In this document: in pieces, positions 27,026-35,242 of the stretch | Position numbering within the stretch: the first letter of the stretch is position 1 | How the letters are laid out: every line of letters begins with the position of its first letter | DNA from: Candidatus Melainabacteria bacterium | GTDB taxonomy: Bacteria > Cyanobacteriota > Vampirovibrionia > 2-02-FULL-35-15 | Assembly (NCBI GenBank): GCA_023250155.1 | Contig: JAHFBG010000007.1 | Location: 93,219 to 157,218 of the forward strand | Length of the DNA: 64,000 bases | Direction of reading: 5' to 3' | Made by a program: the position numbers and the translations under genes | Notes under the pieces: model-generated | Database searches by the model: none | What the model was told of the DNA's origin: nothing | Seen by the model: only the letters and a program-made list of their open reading frames with translations

Positions 27026-27766
27026 ATGACTATACCAAGCGGTTTTTTAGGAGCTATAATCCAATCACAGTATGGAGATTTAATAAAACAAGGTTCTGCC
27101 CTTATACAAAAAGCTATTGCGGGATTAGCAGACGTACAAGAAGCAGAAGCTCAAAGTGGAGTTACAAGAGATAATGAAACCGCAAGAAGAGTTACCTCGG
27201 GTGAAGGAAAAACTACTACTGAAGCTACATCAAGAACAGTTACAACCGTAGATCATATAAAACAAGCTGAGTATTTAAGAAATGTTGTAAACCCTGGAAT
27301 AAATCAACTTGCAGAAGGCTTATTAAAAGGGGAGATTAGAATAGGTAAACAAACAATAGAACTTGGAAAAATACTAGCACTAGTGCAACAACTTTCAAAA
27401 TCTTCAGCTGGATCTTCAGCAGCTGCTACTCCAGGAGGAAAAGAAGCTACAGTTACTATTGATATAGAGGAGTTAATTAATGCTGCTAAAAAAACTAATA
27501 AAGAAACTCCAGCTCCAGAAACAAATCCTGAAGCACCGCCATCTGAAGAAAGTAAATATGCTGAACTTAAAGCTATAGCAGGTACTGCTAGTAAGGGAGA
27601 AAAAAGTTTTGATGATGTAGTGGACGCTATTTCACTTTATTGTAAAAACAATAATACGGATATTGGTACATTATGTAAAAAGCATGACTGTGGAGATGAT
27701 ATGCTTCTCTTTATTCGTAAAGTTAAAAATGCTGTACAATGTCCATTAGGACATAATTGTGGTTAG
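27026..27766 (+). CDS. Hypothetical protein with C-terminal Cys-rich tail
   Basis: A 246-residue protein with AAAGGAG before its ATG and no signal peptide. The N-terminal half is Ala/Gln/Thr-rich helix, followed by a Pro/Glu linker (near residues 165-180). The last 70 residues contain four cysteines and a histidine cluster (CKKHDCGDDM and QCPLGHNCG), which might bind a metal. No known family was recognised. It forms a single-gene unit closed by the terminator at 27793-27824. Confidence 0.7.
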   Translation: MTIPSGFLGAIIQSQYGDLIKQGSALIQKAIAGLADVQEAEAQSGVTRDNETARRVTSGEGKTTTEATSRTVTTVDHIKQAEYLRNVVNPGINQLAEGLLKGEIRIGKQTIELGKILALVQQLSKSSAGSSAAATPGGKEATVTIDIEELINAAKKTNKETPAPETNPEAPPSEESKYAELKAIAGTASKGEKSFDDVVDAISLYCKNNNTDIGTLCKKHDCGDDMLLFIRKVKNAVQCPLGHNCG

Positions 27767-27792
27767 TTAAATAAAACTAGATACAAAAAGTT

Positions 27793-27824
27793 AAAAGTGA
27801 GGTGAAAAAAATCATCTCACTTTT
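27793..27824. terminator. Bidirectional terminator
   Basis: AAAAGTGAGGTGA (27793-27805) pairs with TCATCTCACTTTT (27812-27824) with one G-T wobble, around a loop of six A. It separates two convergent genes and has T-runs on both strands. Confidence 0.8.
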
Positions 27825-27830
27825 TGCTTT

Positions 27831-28481
27831 TTATATCTTAATCACTGAATGCTTTCTACTTAAGCTTATTTCAACAACTCCACCACAGCCTATTTGAAGA
27901 TTCCAAAATTTGTTTATGTTTGCACCTAAAAGATTTAATATAAAAAGTCTTATTGGTCCTGAATGACTTACTATGATTATATTTTTACCAAGATATTTTT
28001 TTAAAATAGTTTGGTGAAATTGTTTAACTCTTTTATTTAAATCGTAAATAGATTCTCCTTTTGGAGCTTTGCTTTTAAATGGATTTTGCACCCATTTGGA
28101 GTAGTTTTTTGGATCTTTTTCTCTTATTTCCCAATAACTCTTTCCGTCCCAACTTCCTTCTGATTTCTCTATTAGGTTTTTCTCAATAATTATATCTTTT
28201 ACTCTTAGCTTTTTAGCAATGATAGAAGCTGTGTGTTTGGCACGTTTGAGAGGGCTAGTAAGGATATAATCTATACATCTCGTCGGGGCGGGTTTTAAAC
28301 CCGCCCTTACACCCGCCTTTATAAATAGCTCATGAGCTGCTTTCGTAGCTTGCTTAACACCGGTACTATTTAGATCTAGATCTAGTTGCCCAAAGATCAG
28401 TCCTTTTTTATTGGCAAGGGTTTCACCATGACGAACAAGATAGATTTTCGTTATTGATTCTTTGTAATCTAAGGGATCCAT
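27831..28481 (-). CDS. Histidine phosphatase (phosphoglycerate mutase-like) with repeat insertion
   Basis: A 216-residue protein of the histidine phosphatase superfamily. The catalytic KIYLVRHGETLAN lies near residue 12 and the second histidine in IIVSHSGPIRLF near residue 179. Members include cobalamin-pathway CobC and general phosphatases; the substrate is not clear. Between residues 52 and 70 the frame passes through GVRAGLKPAPTRC, encoded by the palindrome at 28286-28306. This insertion is absent in ordinary family members but keeps the frame open. It starts 2 bp after the YibE/F gene. Confidence 0.88.
   Translation of the reverse strand: MDPLDYKESITKIYLVRHGETLANKKGLIFGQLDLDLNSTGVKQATKAAHELFIKAGVRAGLKPAPTRCIDYILTSPLKRAKHTASIIAKKLRVKDIIIEKNLIEKSEGSWDGKSYWEIREKDPKNYSKWVQNPFKSKAPKGESIYDLNKRVKQFHQTILKKYLGKNIIIVSHSGPIRLFILNLLGANINKFWNLQIGCGGVVEISLSRKHSVIKI
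28286..28306. repeat. Palindrome inserted in the phosphatase gene
   Basis: GGGCGGGTTT, one base, then AAACCCGCCC. It codes for the AGLKPAPTR peptide seen where REP-like repeats land inside genes of many bacteria. It is G+C-rich in contrast to its surroundings. Confidence 0.7.
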
Positions 28482-28483
28482 AA

Positions 28484-29638
28484 TTATTTTTCTTTCTTGA
28501 CTAAATATGCCATTATAATTGCAGTTGCTGGCACTGCTATGATAAGCCCAATGCTTCCTGCAATAGCAGCAGTAATCTCATTCATAACAAGTTCAAGATT
28601 TAAGTATTTAGAAGGATTTTTTTCATGACTTATTAATAAAAGCAATGGTAGAGCCATTCCTGTATAAGCAAGAACAAGGGTATTTGTCATGGTTCCCATA
28701 ATATCTTTTCCGACATTCATTCCTGATTTATATAGATCACCAAATGAATAGCTTGGATTTGCAAGTTTAATTTCTTGAATGGAGCTTGAAATGGAAATAG
28801 CTACATCCATTATGGCACCTAGTGATGAAACTATCATTCCTGCTGCAAGTAAGCCTTTAAAATTGATTTCATAAAATTGATTCCCCCAAAGAATCATAGA
28901 TTCTGTACTTGCTAGTCCAGACAATGGCGCGATTTTTATTATGGTAGTAGCTATTATGCCACTTATACACACACCGATTCCTGTGCCTAATGTGCTTGCT
29001 AATGATTTCATGTTTATCCCAGCTACAAGCATCATAGTCACTGCTGTAGCTAGTATAGAAATTAAAACTGCACTTAAAAGTGGATTCATTTGTTTTTCAA
29101 TTGAAGGAATCAACAAAAATGCAATAAACCCAACAGTACAAAAAAGAGAAATAATTGTTCTTATACCTTTTACACCACCTATAATCACTAACAGTACTAG
29201 AAAAGCTCCAAGCAATATCCATATTAATGGTTCTCTATAATACTCAACTACAAAGTAATCCTCTTCACCATTATCAAGATTTTCTGTTTTAGATATAAGA
29301 TACTTTTTCCCGACCTCTCCAATAATTGCAAATCCTGGATTATCAGGAATGACATTGGTGGTTACTCTTTCTTTTCCTTTACTGTCTCCTGAAAGGACTT
29401 TGATAAGGAGTTGCTGAGTACGTTGTTTATTTCCACCAGGTAGTTCTTCTTCAATGTCTGAAATTATTTTAATTACTTTTCCAAGACAATAACTCTCTTT
29501 TGTGTTTGGCTCGGGGTTTTGTGAGTTTGATTCTTGAGGGGTTTCTTTGTCTATAGCTTTTTGAGTGACAGTAATTCCTAAGCTTGATAAAGAAATTATA
29601 GTAACTAGTAAAACAAATAAAGTCTTTAAGCGTTGCAT
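28484..29638 (-). CDS. YibE/F-like multi-pass membrane protein
   Basis: A 384-residue inner-membrane protein. It has a signal-like N-terminal helix, then a soluble periplasmic region of about 120 residues, followed by seven or eight membrane helices (PLIWILLGAFLVLLVIIGGVKG near residue 136 onward). The layout matches the YibE/F family, of unknown function and proposed to be a transporter. Conserved Gly/Pro motifs such as SLGAIMDVAISISSS are present. The histidine phosphatase gene follows 2 bp later. Confidence 0.85.
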   Translation of the reverse strand: MQRLKTLFVLLVTIISLSSLGITVTQKAIDKETPQESNSQNPEPNTKESYCLGKVIKIISDIEEELPGGNKQRTQQLLIKVLSGDSKGKERVTTNVIPDNPGFAIIGEVGKKYLISKTENLDNGEEDYFVVEYYREPLIWILLGAFLVLLVIIGGVKGIRTIISLFCTVGFIAFLLIPSIEKQMNPLLSAVLISILATAVTMMLVAGINMKSLASTLGTGIGVCISGIIATTIIKIAPLSGLASTESMILWGNQFYEINFKGLLAAGMIVSSLGAIMDVAISISSSIQEIKLANPSYSFGDLYKSGMNVGKDIMGTMTNTLVLAYTGMALPLLLLISHEKNPSKYLNLELVMNEITAAIAGSIGLIIAVPATAIIMAYLVKKEK

Positions 29639-29656
29639 TTGAATTATTTTAGCAAG

Positions 29657-30547
29657 TTATGATTCTTGCGTGTTGTGAAAATTCTTAGCATGATAAGAAC
29701 TTCTTACAAGAGGCCCACTAAACACCTTTTTAAATCCAATCTTAAGTGCAATCCCCTTAAACTCATCAAATTCTTTTGGTTCAAGATAACGATGAACAGA
29801 AAGACTTTCTCTTGTGGGTTGCATATATTGTCCAAGAGTAAGATAGTCACACTTATAATTAAACAAATCTTCTAGAACCTGAATCACCTCATTTTTTTCT
29901 TCACCAAGTCCCAGCATAATTCCTGATTTTGTAATGATGCTTGAATTTGTTTCTTTTACAAATTTAATAAGCTCAAGAGACTGTGTATAAATAGCACCTG
30001 GTCTTACTTCTTTGTATAAACGAGGAACTGTTTCTAAATTGTGATTGTAAATATCTGGATTGGCATCAATCACTATCGTTATACACTCTTTGTTTCCCCT
30101 AAAATCAGGTGTTAATACTTCAATAGTTGCATTTGGTATTTGAGTTCTGAGCTCTTTAATAGTTTTTGCAAATTGATTTGAACCTTGATCTTCTAAATCA
30201 TCTCTATTTACTGAAGTAATAACGATATGGGTCAATCCAAGTGTTTGAGCTGCTTTTGCTACATTGCTTGATTCATTTTCTTGTGGTAATGCAGGTGGTT
30301 TTCCCTTTGGTACACTACAAAAAGTACAACCTCTAGTACAAGTGTTTCCATTGATCATAAAAGTAGCAGTGCCATTTGAAAAACATTCGGTTTTGTTTGG
30401 ACAACGGGCACTTTGGCAAACAGTATTTAAACTAAGCTCTTGAATTAAAGAATGAACACTTCTTGAATTATCATTTAGTAAAATATCTTTTTTAAGCCAA
30501 TCTGGAAGCCTTAGTGGTTGCCCGGTTTTGTTTTTTGTTAGAGACAT
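29657..30547 (-). CDS. lipA: Lipoyl synthase
   Basis: A radical SAM enzyme of 296 residues that inserts two sulfurs into octanoyl groups to make lipoate. It has the auxiliary cluster motif CQSARCPNKTEC, the radical SAM motif CTRGCTFC and the C-terminal RSSYHAK serine that ligates the auxiliary cluster. Length is normal. Presence of lipA implies lipoate-dependent dehydrogenases elsewhere in the genome. Confidence 0.97.
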   Translation of the reverse strand: MSLTKNKTGQPLRLPDWLKKDILLNDNSRSVHSLIQELSLNTVCQSARCPNKTECFSNGTATFMINGNTCTRGCTFCSVPKGKPPALPQENESSNVAKAAQTLGLTHIVITSVNRDDLEDQGSNQFAKTIKELRTQIPNATIEVLTPDFRGNKECITIVIDANPDIYNHNLETVPRLYKEVRPGAIYTQSLELIKFVKETNSSIITKSGIMLGLGEEKNEVIQVLEDLFNYKCDYLTLGQYMQPTRESLSVHRYLEPKEFDEFKGIALKIGFKKVFSGPLVRSSYHAKNFHNTQES

Positions 30548-30566
30548 AGACTTTCTTTCAATGATA

Positions 30567-32033
30567 TCATTTCTTTTTTAATGCAAAAATCTTTTTAAAG
30601 AAGGTTATATCTTCTGTGTTTAGAGTTTTTGTTAAAAATATAAATCCAGAGTAAATGATAAGTAATAATAAAACTTGAATAAGAATATTTGCCTTATTTA
30701 ATATAAAATACGTTATCAATAAACTTATGAAAATAGCAATTAGAGGCTTCATTAATATTATTAATACATCCATTACACCCCAGATTAAATATTTTCTGCC
30801 AAGTACTATTAACATAAGTATAGAAACTGACTCACTAAAAATAGTTGCATAGCAGGCCCCATATACAGAGTACTTAGGAATTAAGATTAAGTTTAATACT
30901 ATATTTAGAACACAGGTAATACCTTGAAAATAAACCATGTTTTTATGTTTATGTAAACCAATATAAAACAAGCTAAAGGGTGCTTCCAAAAAGCGCAGAT
31001 AAATAAAAAGACTAAACAATTGAACCAATGGAATTGACAAATCATATTTTTTGCCAAAAATCAGGTGTATAAAAAAATCCGAAAAAAAATAAATTGAAAC
31101 TACAAGTGGAGTAGCAAGAATAACCATGTATTTGAGTAGAGTTGTGAAAACTTTTTTTGAGGATTGGGAATCAATAGCTTGCTCATCTGTTCTCTGTTCT
31201 TCAAGCATTCTATACATAGTAGGTAAGAGTGCAAACTTGACTTGATTTGGGAGTAAATTTGCAATTCTTGTAAACCTTACAGCAGCACTATAAATTCCAA
31301 CTGAATGTAAATCGCTAAGAAATGACAAGAGTACTGTGCTTATTTTTCCATAGATATTCAGAAAAAAATCATTAAAGCTAAATATGATTGAATCTTTAAA
31401 AAACTCTTTAATTAAAGAAAGTTGTACCGTTGGTTTCAAAATAAGAAGAGTGTTAATAAGTGAAATGATAAAAACTATAAAGCTAAGCATTGCATTTGCA
31501 ATTGCAAGTGAGGAAACAGAGTTATTTAGTGTAATAGCAACTATTGTAATAATAAGATTTATAATTGTTCTAAGAACTCTAAAAAATGCAATCAACTTAA
31601 AATTCCCAAGAATTCTTCTTATACTGCTAAATACTGTTCCATAAGAGTCAAGAACTAAGCTAATGGCAAAGAACTCAAGAATTGCTATTTGTTCATTTCT
31701 GTAACCAGCACAATAACCAAGCAAGGTTAATAATAGAAGTGTTGGTATAACTAAAATGCTTTTTAGTATTAGTGCATTACCAAAGCTACCTCGTGCTTTA
31801 TCGATATCAGTAGAGCCAAATTTTAAAAGAGTTTTATTTAAACCAAAGTCGCTTAAAAATTGAAACAGTCCAATAAATGAAAGGATTGCAGAGTATAGTC
31901 CAAAATTTTCTACACCAAGAGAGCGAGCTACAAAGCCAACTATAATTACATTTATACCAAGAGTTGTTAATGAACTTGATAATAGGTAAAAAATACCAAA
32001 AATTAATTTTCTAGAAAGGGGTTCTTTATTCAC
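30567..32033 (-). CDS. Polysaccharide flippase (Wzx/MATE-like)
   Basis: A 488-residue membrane protein with about fourteen helices, of the oligosaccharide-lipid flippase group of the MOP superfamily. It starts with RKLIFGIFYLLSSSLTTLG; a soluble loop lies near residues 275-300. These proteins turn lipid-linked sugars across the inner membrane during O-antigen or capsule synthesis. It is followed on the other strand by a sulfotransferase-like gene, which suits surface polysaccharide decoration. Confidence 0.87.
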   Translation of the reverse strand: MNKEPLSRKLIFGIFYLLSSSLTTLGINVIIVGFVARSLGVENFGLYSAILSFIGLFQFLSDFGLNKTLLKFGSTDIDKARGSFGNALILKSILVIPTLLLLTLLGYCAGYRNEQIAILEFFAISLVLDSYGTVFSSIRRILGNFKLIAFFRVLRTIINLIITIVAITLNNSVSSLAIANAMLSFIVFIISLINTLLILKPTVQLSLIKEFFKDSIIFSFNDFFLNIYGKISTVLLSFLSDLHSVGIYSAAVRFTRIANLLPNQVKFALLPTMYRMLEEQRTDEQAIDSQSSKKVFTTLLKYMVILATPLVVSIYFFSDFFIHLIFGKKYDLSIPLVQLFSLFIYLRFLEAPFSLFYIGLHKHKNMVYFQGITCVLNIVLNLILIPKYSVYGACYATIFSESVSILMLIVLGRKYLIWGVMDVLIILMKPLIAIFISLLITYFILNKANILIQVLLLLIIYSGFIFLTKTLNTEDITFFKKIFALKKK

Positions 32034-32045
32034 ACCCCATTTATA

Positions 32046-32387
32046 TTAGAGTCCTTCTGTTGAATTATCAACTGATGTTATTTGGTTTATAACAAGATCG
32101 CTCAACTCTACCGCTGTCATATTTTGAAAAGTAGACCACATTGAGCGTATCCATTGAATTTGAAAATAGTCTTGATTATATGTAATGTATTTAGTTAAAA
32201 ACTCGTTAACATCTTGATGTTTTCTGTAATAGTAAACAGCAGTTACAATATCTGCTGTACATAAGGGGATTGATTTACCCTCTTTGCAATCTTTTGAAAG
32301 AAACTTACAAAAATCAACAAATCTAGTAATAAGTTCCTGTGTACTTACTTTTAAGGGTTCTTTTTCTACTGGTAAATTATTTTCCAT
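32046..32387 (-). CDS. Hypothetical 113-residue soluble protein
   Basis: Small, mostly helical protein with no signal peptide and no recognised family. It has a Cys-containing SKDCKEGKSIPLC segment (near residue 35) and aromatic helices rich in Tyr and Trp. It lies 12 bp upstream of the flippase gene on the same strand, so the two may be co-transcribed. Confidence 0.6.
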   Translation of the reverse strand: MENNLPVEKEPLKVSTQELITRFVDFCKFLSKDCKEGKSIPLCTADIVTAVYYYRKHQDVNEFLTKYITYNQDYFQIQWIRSMWSTFQNMTAVELSDLVINQITSVDNSTEGL

Positions 32388-32526
32388 ATGCTTTTTCCTT
32401 TCATCTATCTGTTTATATAAGGAGCATTAATACAAAATATTGACAGTTAGTTTTGTCCTATTGTTTATAAATAATGTAAAATTAATGGTTAAAAATATTT
32501 AATCTTTATAAGGGTCAATTTTTCAT

Positions 32527-33474
32527 ATGAAAGAAATAAGGATAAGAAAACCAATAATAATTATAGGCTGCCCACGTTCTGGGACAAGTTTATTGTTTAC
32601 ATTGCTTAGTGCAAGTAAATATTTATGGTCTCTATATAGAGAAAGTAATTTAATCTGGAGTGATTTTTATAAGTTTTCAGGTAAGCAGTTTAGGAATGAA
32701 GTTTTAACAAGTGATGATTTGAATGAAGATTCGAAAAAATATCTCTTAAGTGAATTTCATAAGTATGCCCTGAATAGCCCTTATTTAGGCTATTTTACTA
32801 GGGATCATTGGATAAAAAGTAATGCTTTAAATAATATTGTTAAGCTGGTTACTAGTACAAATGTCTTGTATAAAAATCTATTTATGCAGGAGTATAGAAT
32901 TGTTGAGAAAACTCCAAAGAGTTGTTTTAGAATTTCTTTTATAGATAAATTATTTAATAATGATTGTAAATTTATATTTATAAAACGAGATGGTCGCTCA
33001 AATATTAACTCACTTATGGAAGGCTGGAAGGTGCCAAACAAATATATAAGAAGACAAGAACTTGGGGTTAAATTAGATATAAGAGGTTATGAGGGCAAGT
33101 ACTGGAAATATGTTTTACCACCTGGTTGGGAGGATTATACTACCAAGTCATTAGAAGAGGTTTGTGCATTTCAATGGATAAGCTCAAATAAATATGCATT
33201 GGATGGGTTGAGTCTAGTAAATGATAATAGAAAGTATGTTTTAACATATGAAGAGTTGTCAGAAAACACATATGAAACCATGAAAAAACTATGTGATTAT
33301 ATTGAGATTCCATTTTCTGATGAACTAGAAAAACTATCTAAAAATCCCCCTCTAGTAAATTATGTAACTAAACCAGAAAAAGAAAAATGGAAAAAAAATA
33401 AGAACCAGATTGAAAACATTTATCCTATGATTGAACCAATGATGAAGGAATTAAATTATAGTTTAAGTTACTGA
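32527..33474 (+). CDS. Sulfotransferase-family protein
   Basis: A 315-residue protein with the PAPS-binding P-loop IIIIGCPRSGTSLLF at residues 12-26 and a second substrate motif FIFIKRDGRSNINSLMEGW near residue 150 (3'-phosphate binding). Such enzymes transfer sulfate to sugars, lipids or proteins. The acceptor is unknown. It is divergent from the 113-residue gene and the flippase, consistent with modification of surface polysaccharide. No SD is obvious right before its ATG. Confidence 0.85.
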   Translation: MKEIRIRKPIIIIGCPRSGTSLLFTLLSASKYLWSLYRESNLIWSDFYKFSGKQFRNEVLTSDDLNEDSKKYLLSEFHKYALNSPYLGYFTRDHWIKSNALNNIVKLVTSTNVLYKNLFMQEYRIVEKTPKSCFRISFIDKLFNNDCKFIFIKRDGRSNINSLMEGWKVPNKYIRRQELGVKLDIRGYEGKYWKYVLPPGWEDYTTKSLEEVCAFQWISSNKYALDGLSLVNDNRKYVLTYEELSENTYETMKKLCDYIEIPFSDELEKLSKNPPLVNYVTKPEKEKWKKNKNQIENIYPMIEPMMKELNYSLSY

Positions 33475-33626
33475 CCAATTATATGAATAGTAGATTGTTA
33501 CTACTGTAAAATGATGACTTAATATTTCCCTTAACTGAATTTTAAAAACATTAGTTTATAGTCCCTAATGGATGATACATATAAAATAAGGGAGGCTAAT
33601 CTGAAAGCAAGTTTAATTTAAACAAT

Positions 33627-34466
33627 TTGCTGGATGATTATAAACAATGCATGGGTGAAATTGATGGAGTAGGTGGTTTTGGGAATAGTACAGGAATAAT
33701 GGAAGAAGAGAATTGGGGTGGAGATAGTGATTTAACAGGAGGTGGTTCAGGAGATGATTTGCCTGGGAGAGTCAGTGGGCTTGAATCTCAAAGAGCTTCA
33801 CTAACCATCAGTATTAGTATAGGTGGAACAGGATCAACAGGAAACAATCCAGCTAATGGAGCTTCTGGACTGCAAAGCGGGATGCCAGGACAAGCAAATG
33901 GTGGTCAGGGAGGAATGGGTTCAGAGAATTCACTTGCAAAAATGATAGAAACTATAAAGAAAGCAATTCTAAAGATGCTTGGGTTAGATAAACAAGGTAA
34001 ACCAGGGAGTTCTCCTCAACAACCAGGTTTGCCTCAACCACAAGGTTCTGGCGGGGGTGGAGAAGATCTATCTAAGATATTAAAACTGCTAATAGAATTG
34101 ATAAAACTATTAGCTGGTGGAAAAGAAAAAGGTAAAAATCAAAATCCACAATCTAGCGGAAGTAATCCATTTAATAGCCAACGTCCTCAAGGTAATAACC
34201 AACGTTCTCAAGGCAACAATCAACAACCACAAGAAAAGAATCCTGGAAATCCAATGAATAATGGTAATAATCCAGGATTAGGAAATCCAACAGGTGATGA
34301 GGAGCCGGCAGATGAACCTGATATTTGTGGAGATGATGAGTGTGGGAATGATCCTCTTTCACAAGTACCTGATGGTGGAGGCGATGGAGGCCCTGAGGTT
34401 ATTGATGGTGGTGATGGAGCACCAGAAGCAGCAGAGCCACAACAAGATCTTGTTCCTTGTGGTTAA
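33627..34466 (+). CDS. Gly/Pro/Gln-rich hypothetical protein with uncertain start
   Basis: About 279 residues of low-complexity sequence, rich in Gly, Gln, Asn and Pro, with one ordered amphipathic stretch (SLAKMIETIKKAILKMLGL) and a second (LSKILKLLIELIKLLA). No family is recognised. The start is unclear: a strong GGGAGG lies at 33590-33595, but no in-frame ATG follows at proper distance; the nearest candidates are TTG at 33627 and ATG at 33651. A frame with CTG at 33601 stops after six codons. A start-codon change or a frameshift near the 5' end is possible. Confidence 0.55.
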   Translation: MLDDYKQCMGEIDGVGGFGNSTGIMEEENWGGDSDLTGGGSGDDLPGRVSGLESQRASLTISISIGGTGSTGNNPANGASGLQSGMPGQANGGQGGMGSENSLAKMIETIKKAILKMLGLDKQGKPGSSPQQPGLPQPQGSGGGGEDLSKILKLLIELIKLLAGGKEKGKNQNPQSSGSNPFNSQRPQGNNQRSQGNNQQPQEKNPGNPMNNGNNPGLGNPTGDEEPADEPDICGDDECGNDPLSQVPDGGGDGGPEVIDGGDGAPEAAEPQQDLVPCG

Positions 34467-34471
34467 TCAAA

Positions 34472-35242
34472 CTAAATTTTCAGTTGCTTTTGACGAATGT
34501 ATTCATAGAGTACTATTCCAAAGGCAACTGAAACGTTTAGGGAGTTAACTTCATTAATGATTGGAATCTTAACTAGGAAATCACAATTTTTTTTTATTAA
34601 CTGTCCTAATCCTTCATGCTCATTCCCTACAATAATGGCAACTTCTTTAGGGAAATCGGTCTTAAAAACCAAATTTGTATTTTGTTCAATATCAGTCCCA
34701 ACTATCCAGAAGTTATTTTTTTTTAATTCATTGATTACATTTACACAATTAGAAGCTCTTGCAAATTTGATCTGAAATAAGCTTCCAGCACTTGTTTTAA
34801 TAGTGGTCGAGTTAATTCCTGCACTTTTTCTACCTGCAAGAATCATACCTTTTCCTCCAAGTGCAGCAAATGTCCTAATCATTGCACCTAAATTATGTGA
34901 ATCCTCTATTTCATTTGCTACTAAAATTACCTTATGGTTTGTTTTCTTTGTCTCACTTATTATCTCTTCAACCTTACAATAGTTTATTGGTGCTGTGCTT
35001 AAAACTAGTCCTTGGTGGTTTTGATTTTTTGTTAAATTGTCTAACTTTTGAAATGGGACCATATGAAATGGTATTTTATTTAATCGTGCGTAGTTGATAA
35101 TTGTATCTATTGTTTTTTTATCTTGAAGACCATTACTTATCCAGATTTTATTTACTTGAACTTGATTATTCTTAATGACTTCTAAGACAGGGTTTTTGCC
35201 ATAAACTATTTCTTGACTTGTGGTTGGTATATCATCATTCAT
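34472..35242 (-). CDS. rlmB: 23S rRNA 2'-O-methyltransferase (TrmH/RlmB family)
   Basis: A 256-residue SPOUT methyltransferase. It has the RNA-binding N domain (VYGKNPVLEVIKNN) and the three knot motifs: ANEIEDSHNLGAMIRTFAA, IIVGNEHEGLG and PIINEVNSLNVSVAFGIVLYE. RlmB methylates G2251 of 23S rRNA; RlmB and TrmH-like relatives cannot be fully separated by eye. It overlaps the PBP1A gene by 8 bp. Confidence 0.9.
   Translation of the reverse strand: MNDDIPTTSQEIVYGKNPVLEVIKNNQVQVNKIWISNGLQDKKTIDTIINYARLNKIPFHMVPFQKLDNLTKNQNHQGLVLSTAPINYCKVEEIISETKKTNHKVILVANEIEDSHNLGAMIRTFAALGGKGMILAGRKSAGINSTTIKTSAGSLFQIKFARASNCVNVINELKKNNFWIVGTDIEQNTNLVFKTDFPKEVAIIVGNEHEGLGQLIKKNCDFLVKIPIINEVNSLNVSVAFGIVLYEYIRQKQLKI

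Noticed and set aside
28941..29240. 99-codon plus frame inside the YibE/F gene
   Set aside because: Antisense of membrane helices, a frequent source of long false frames.
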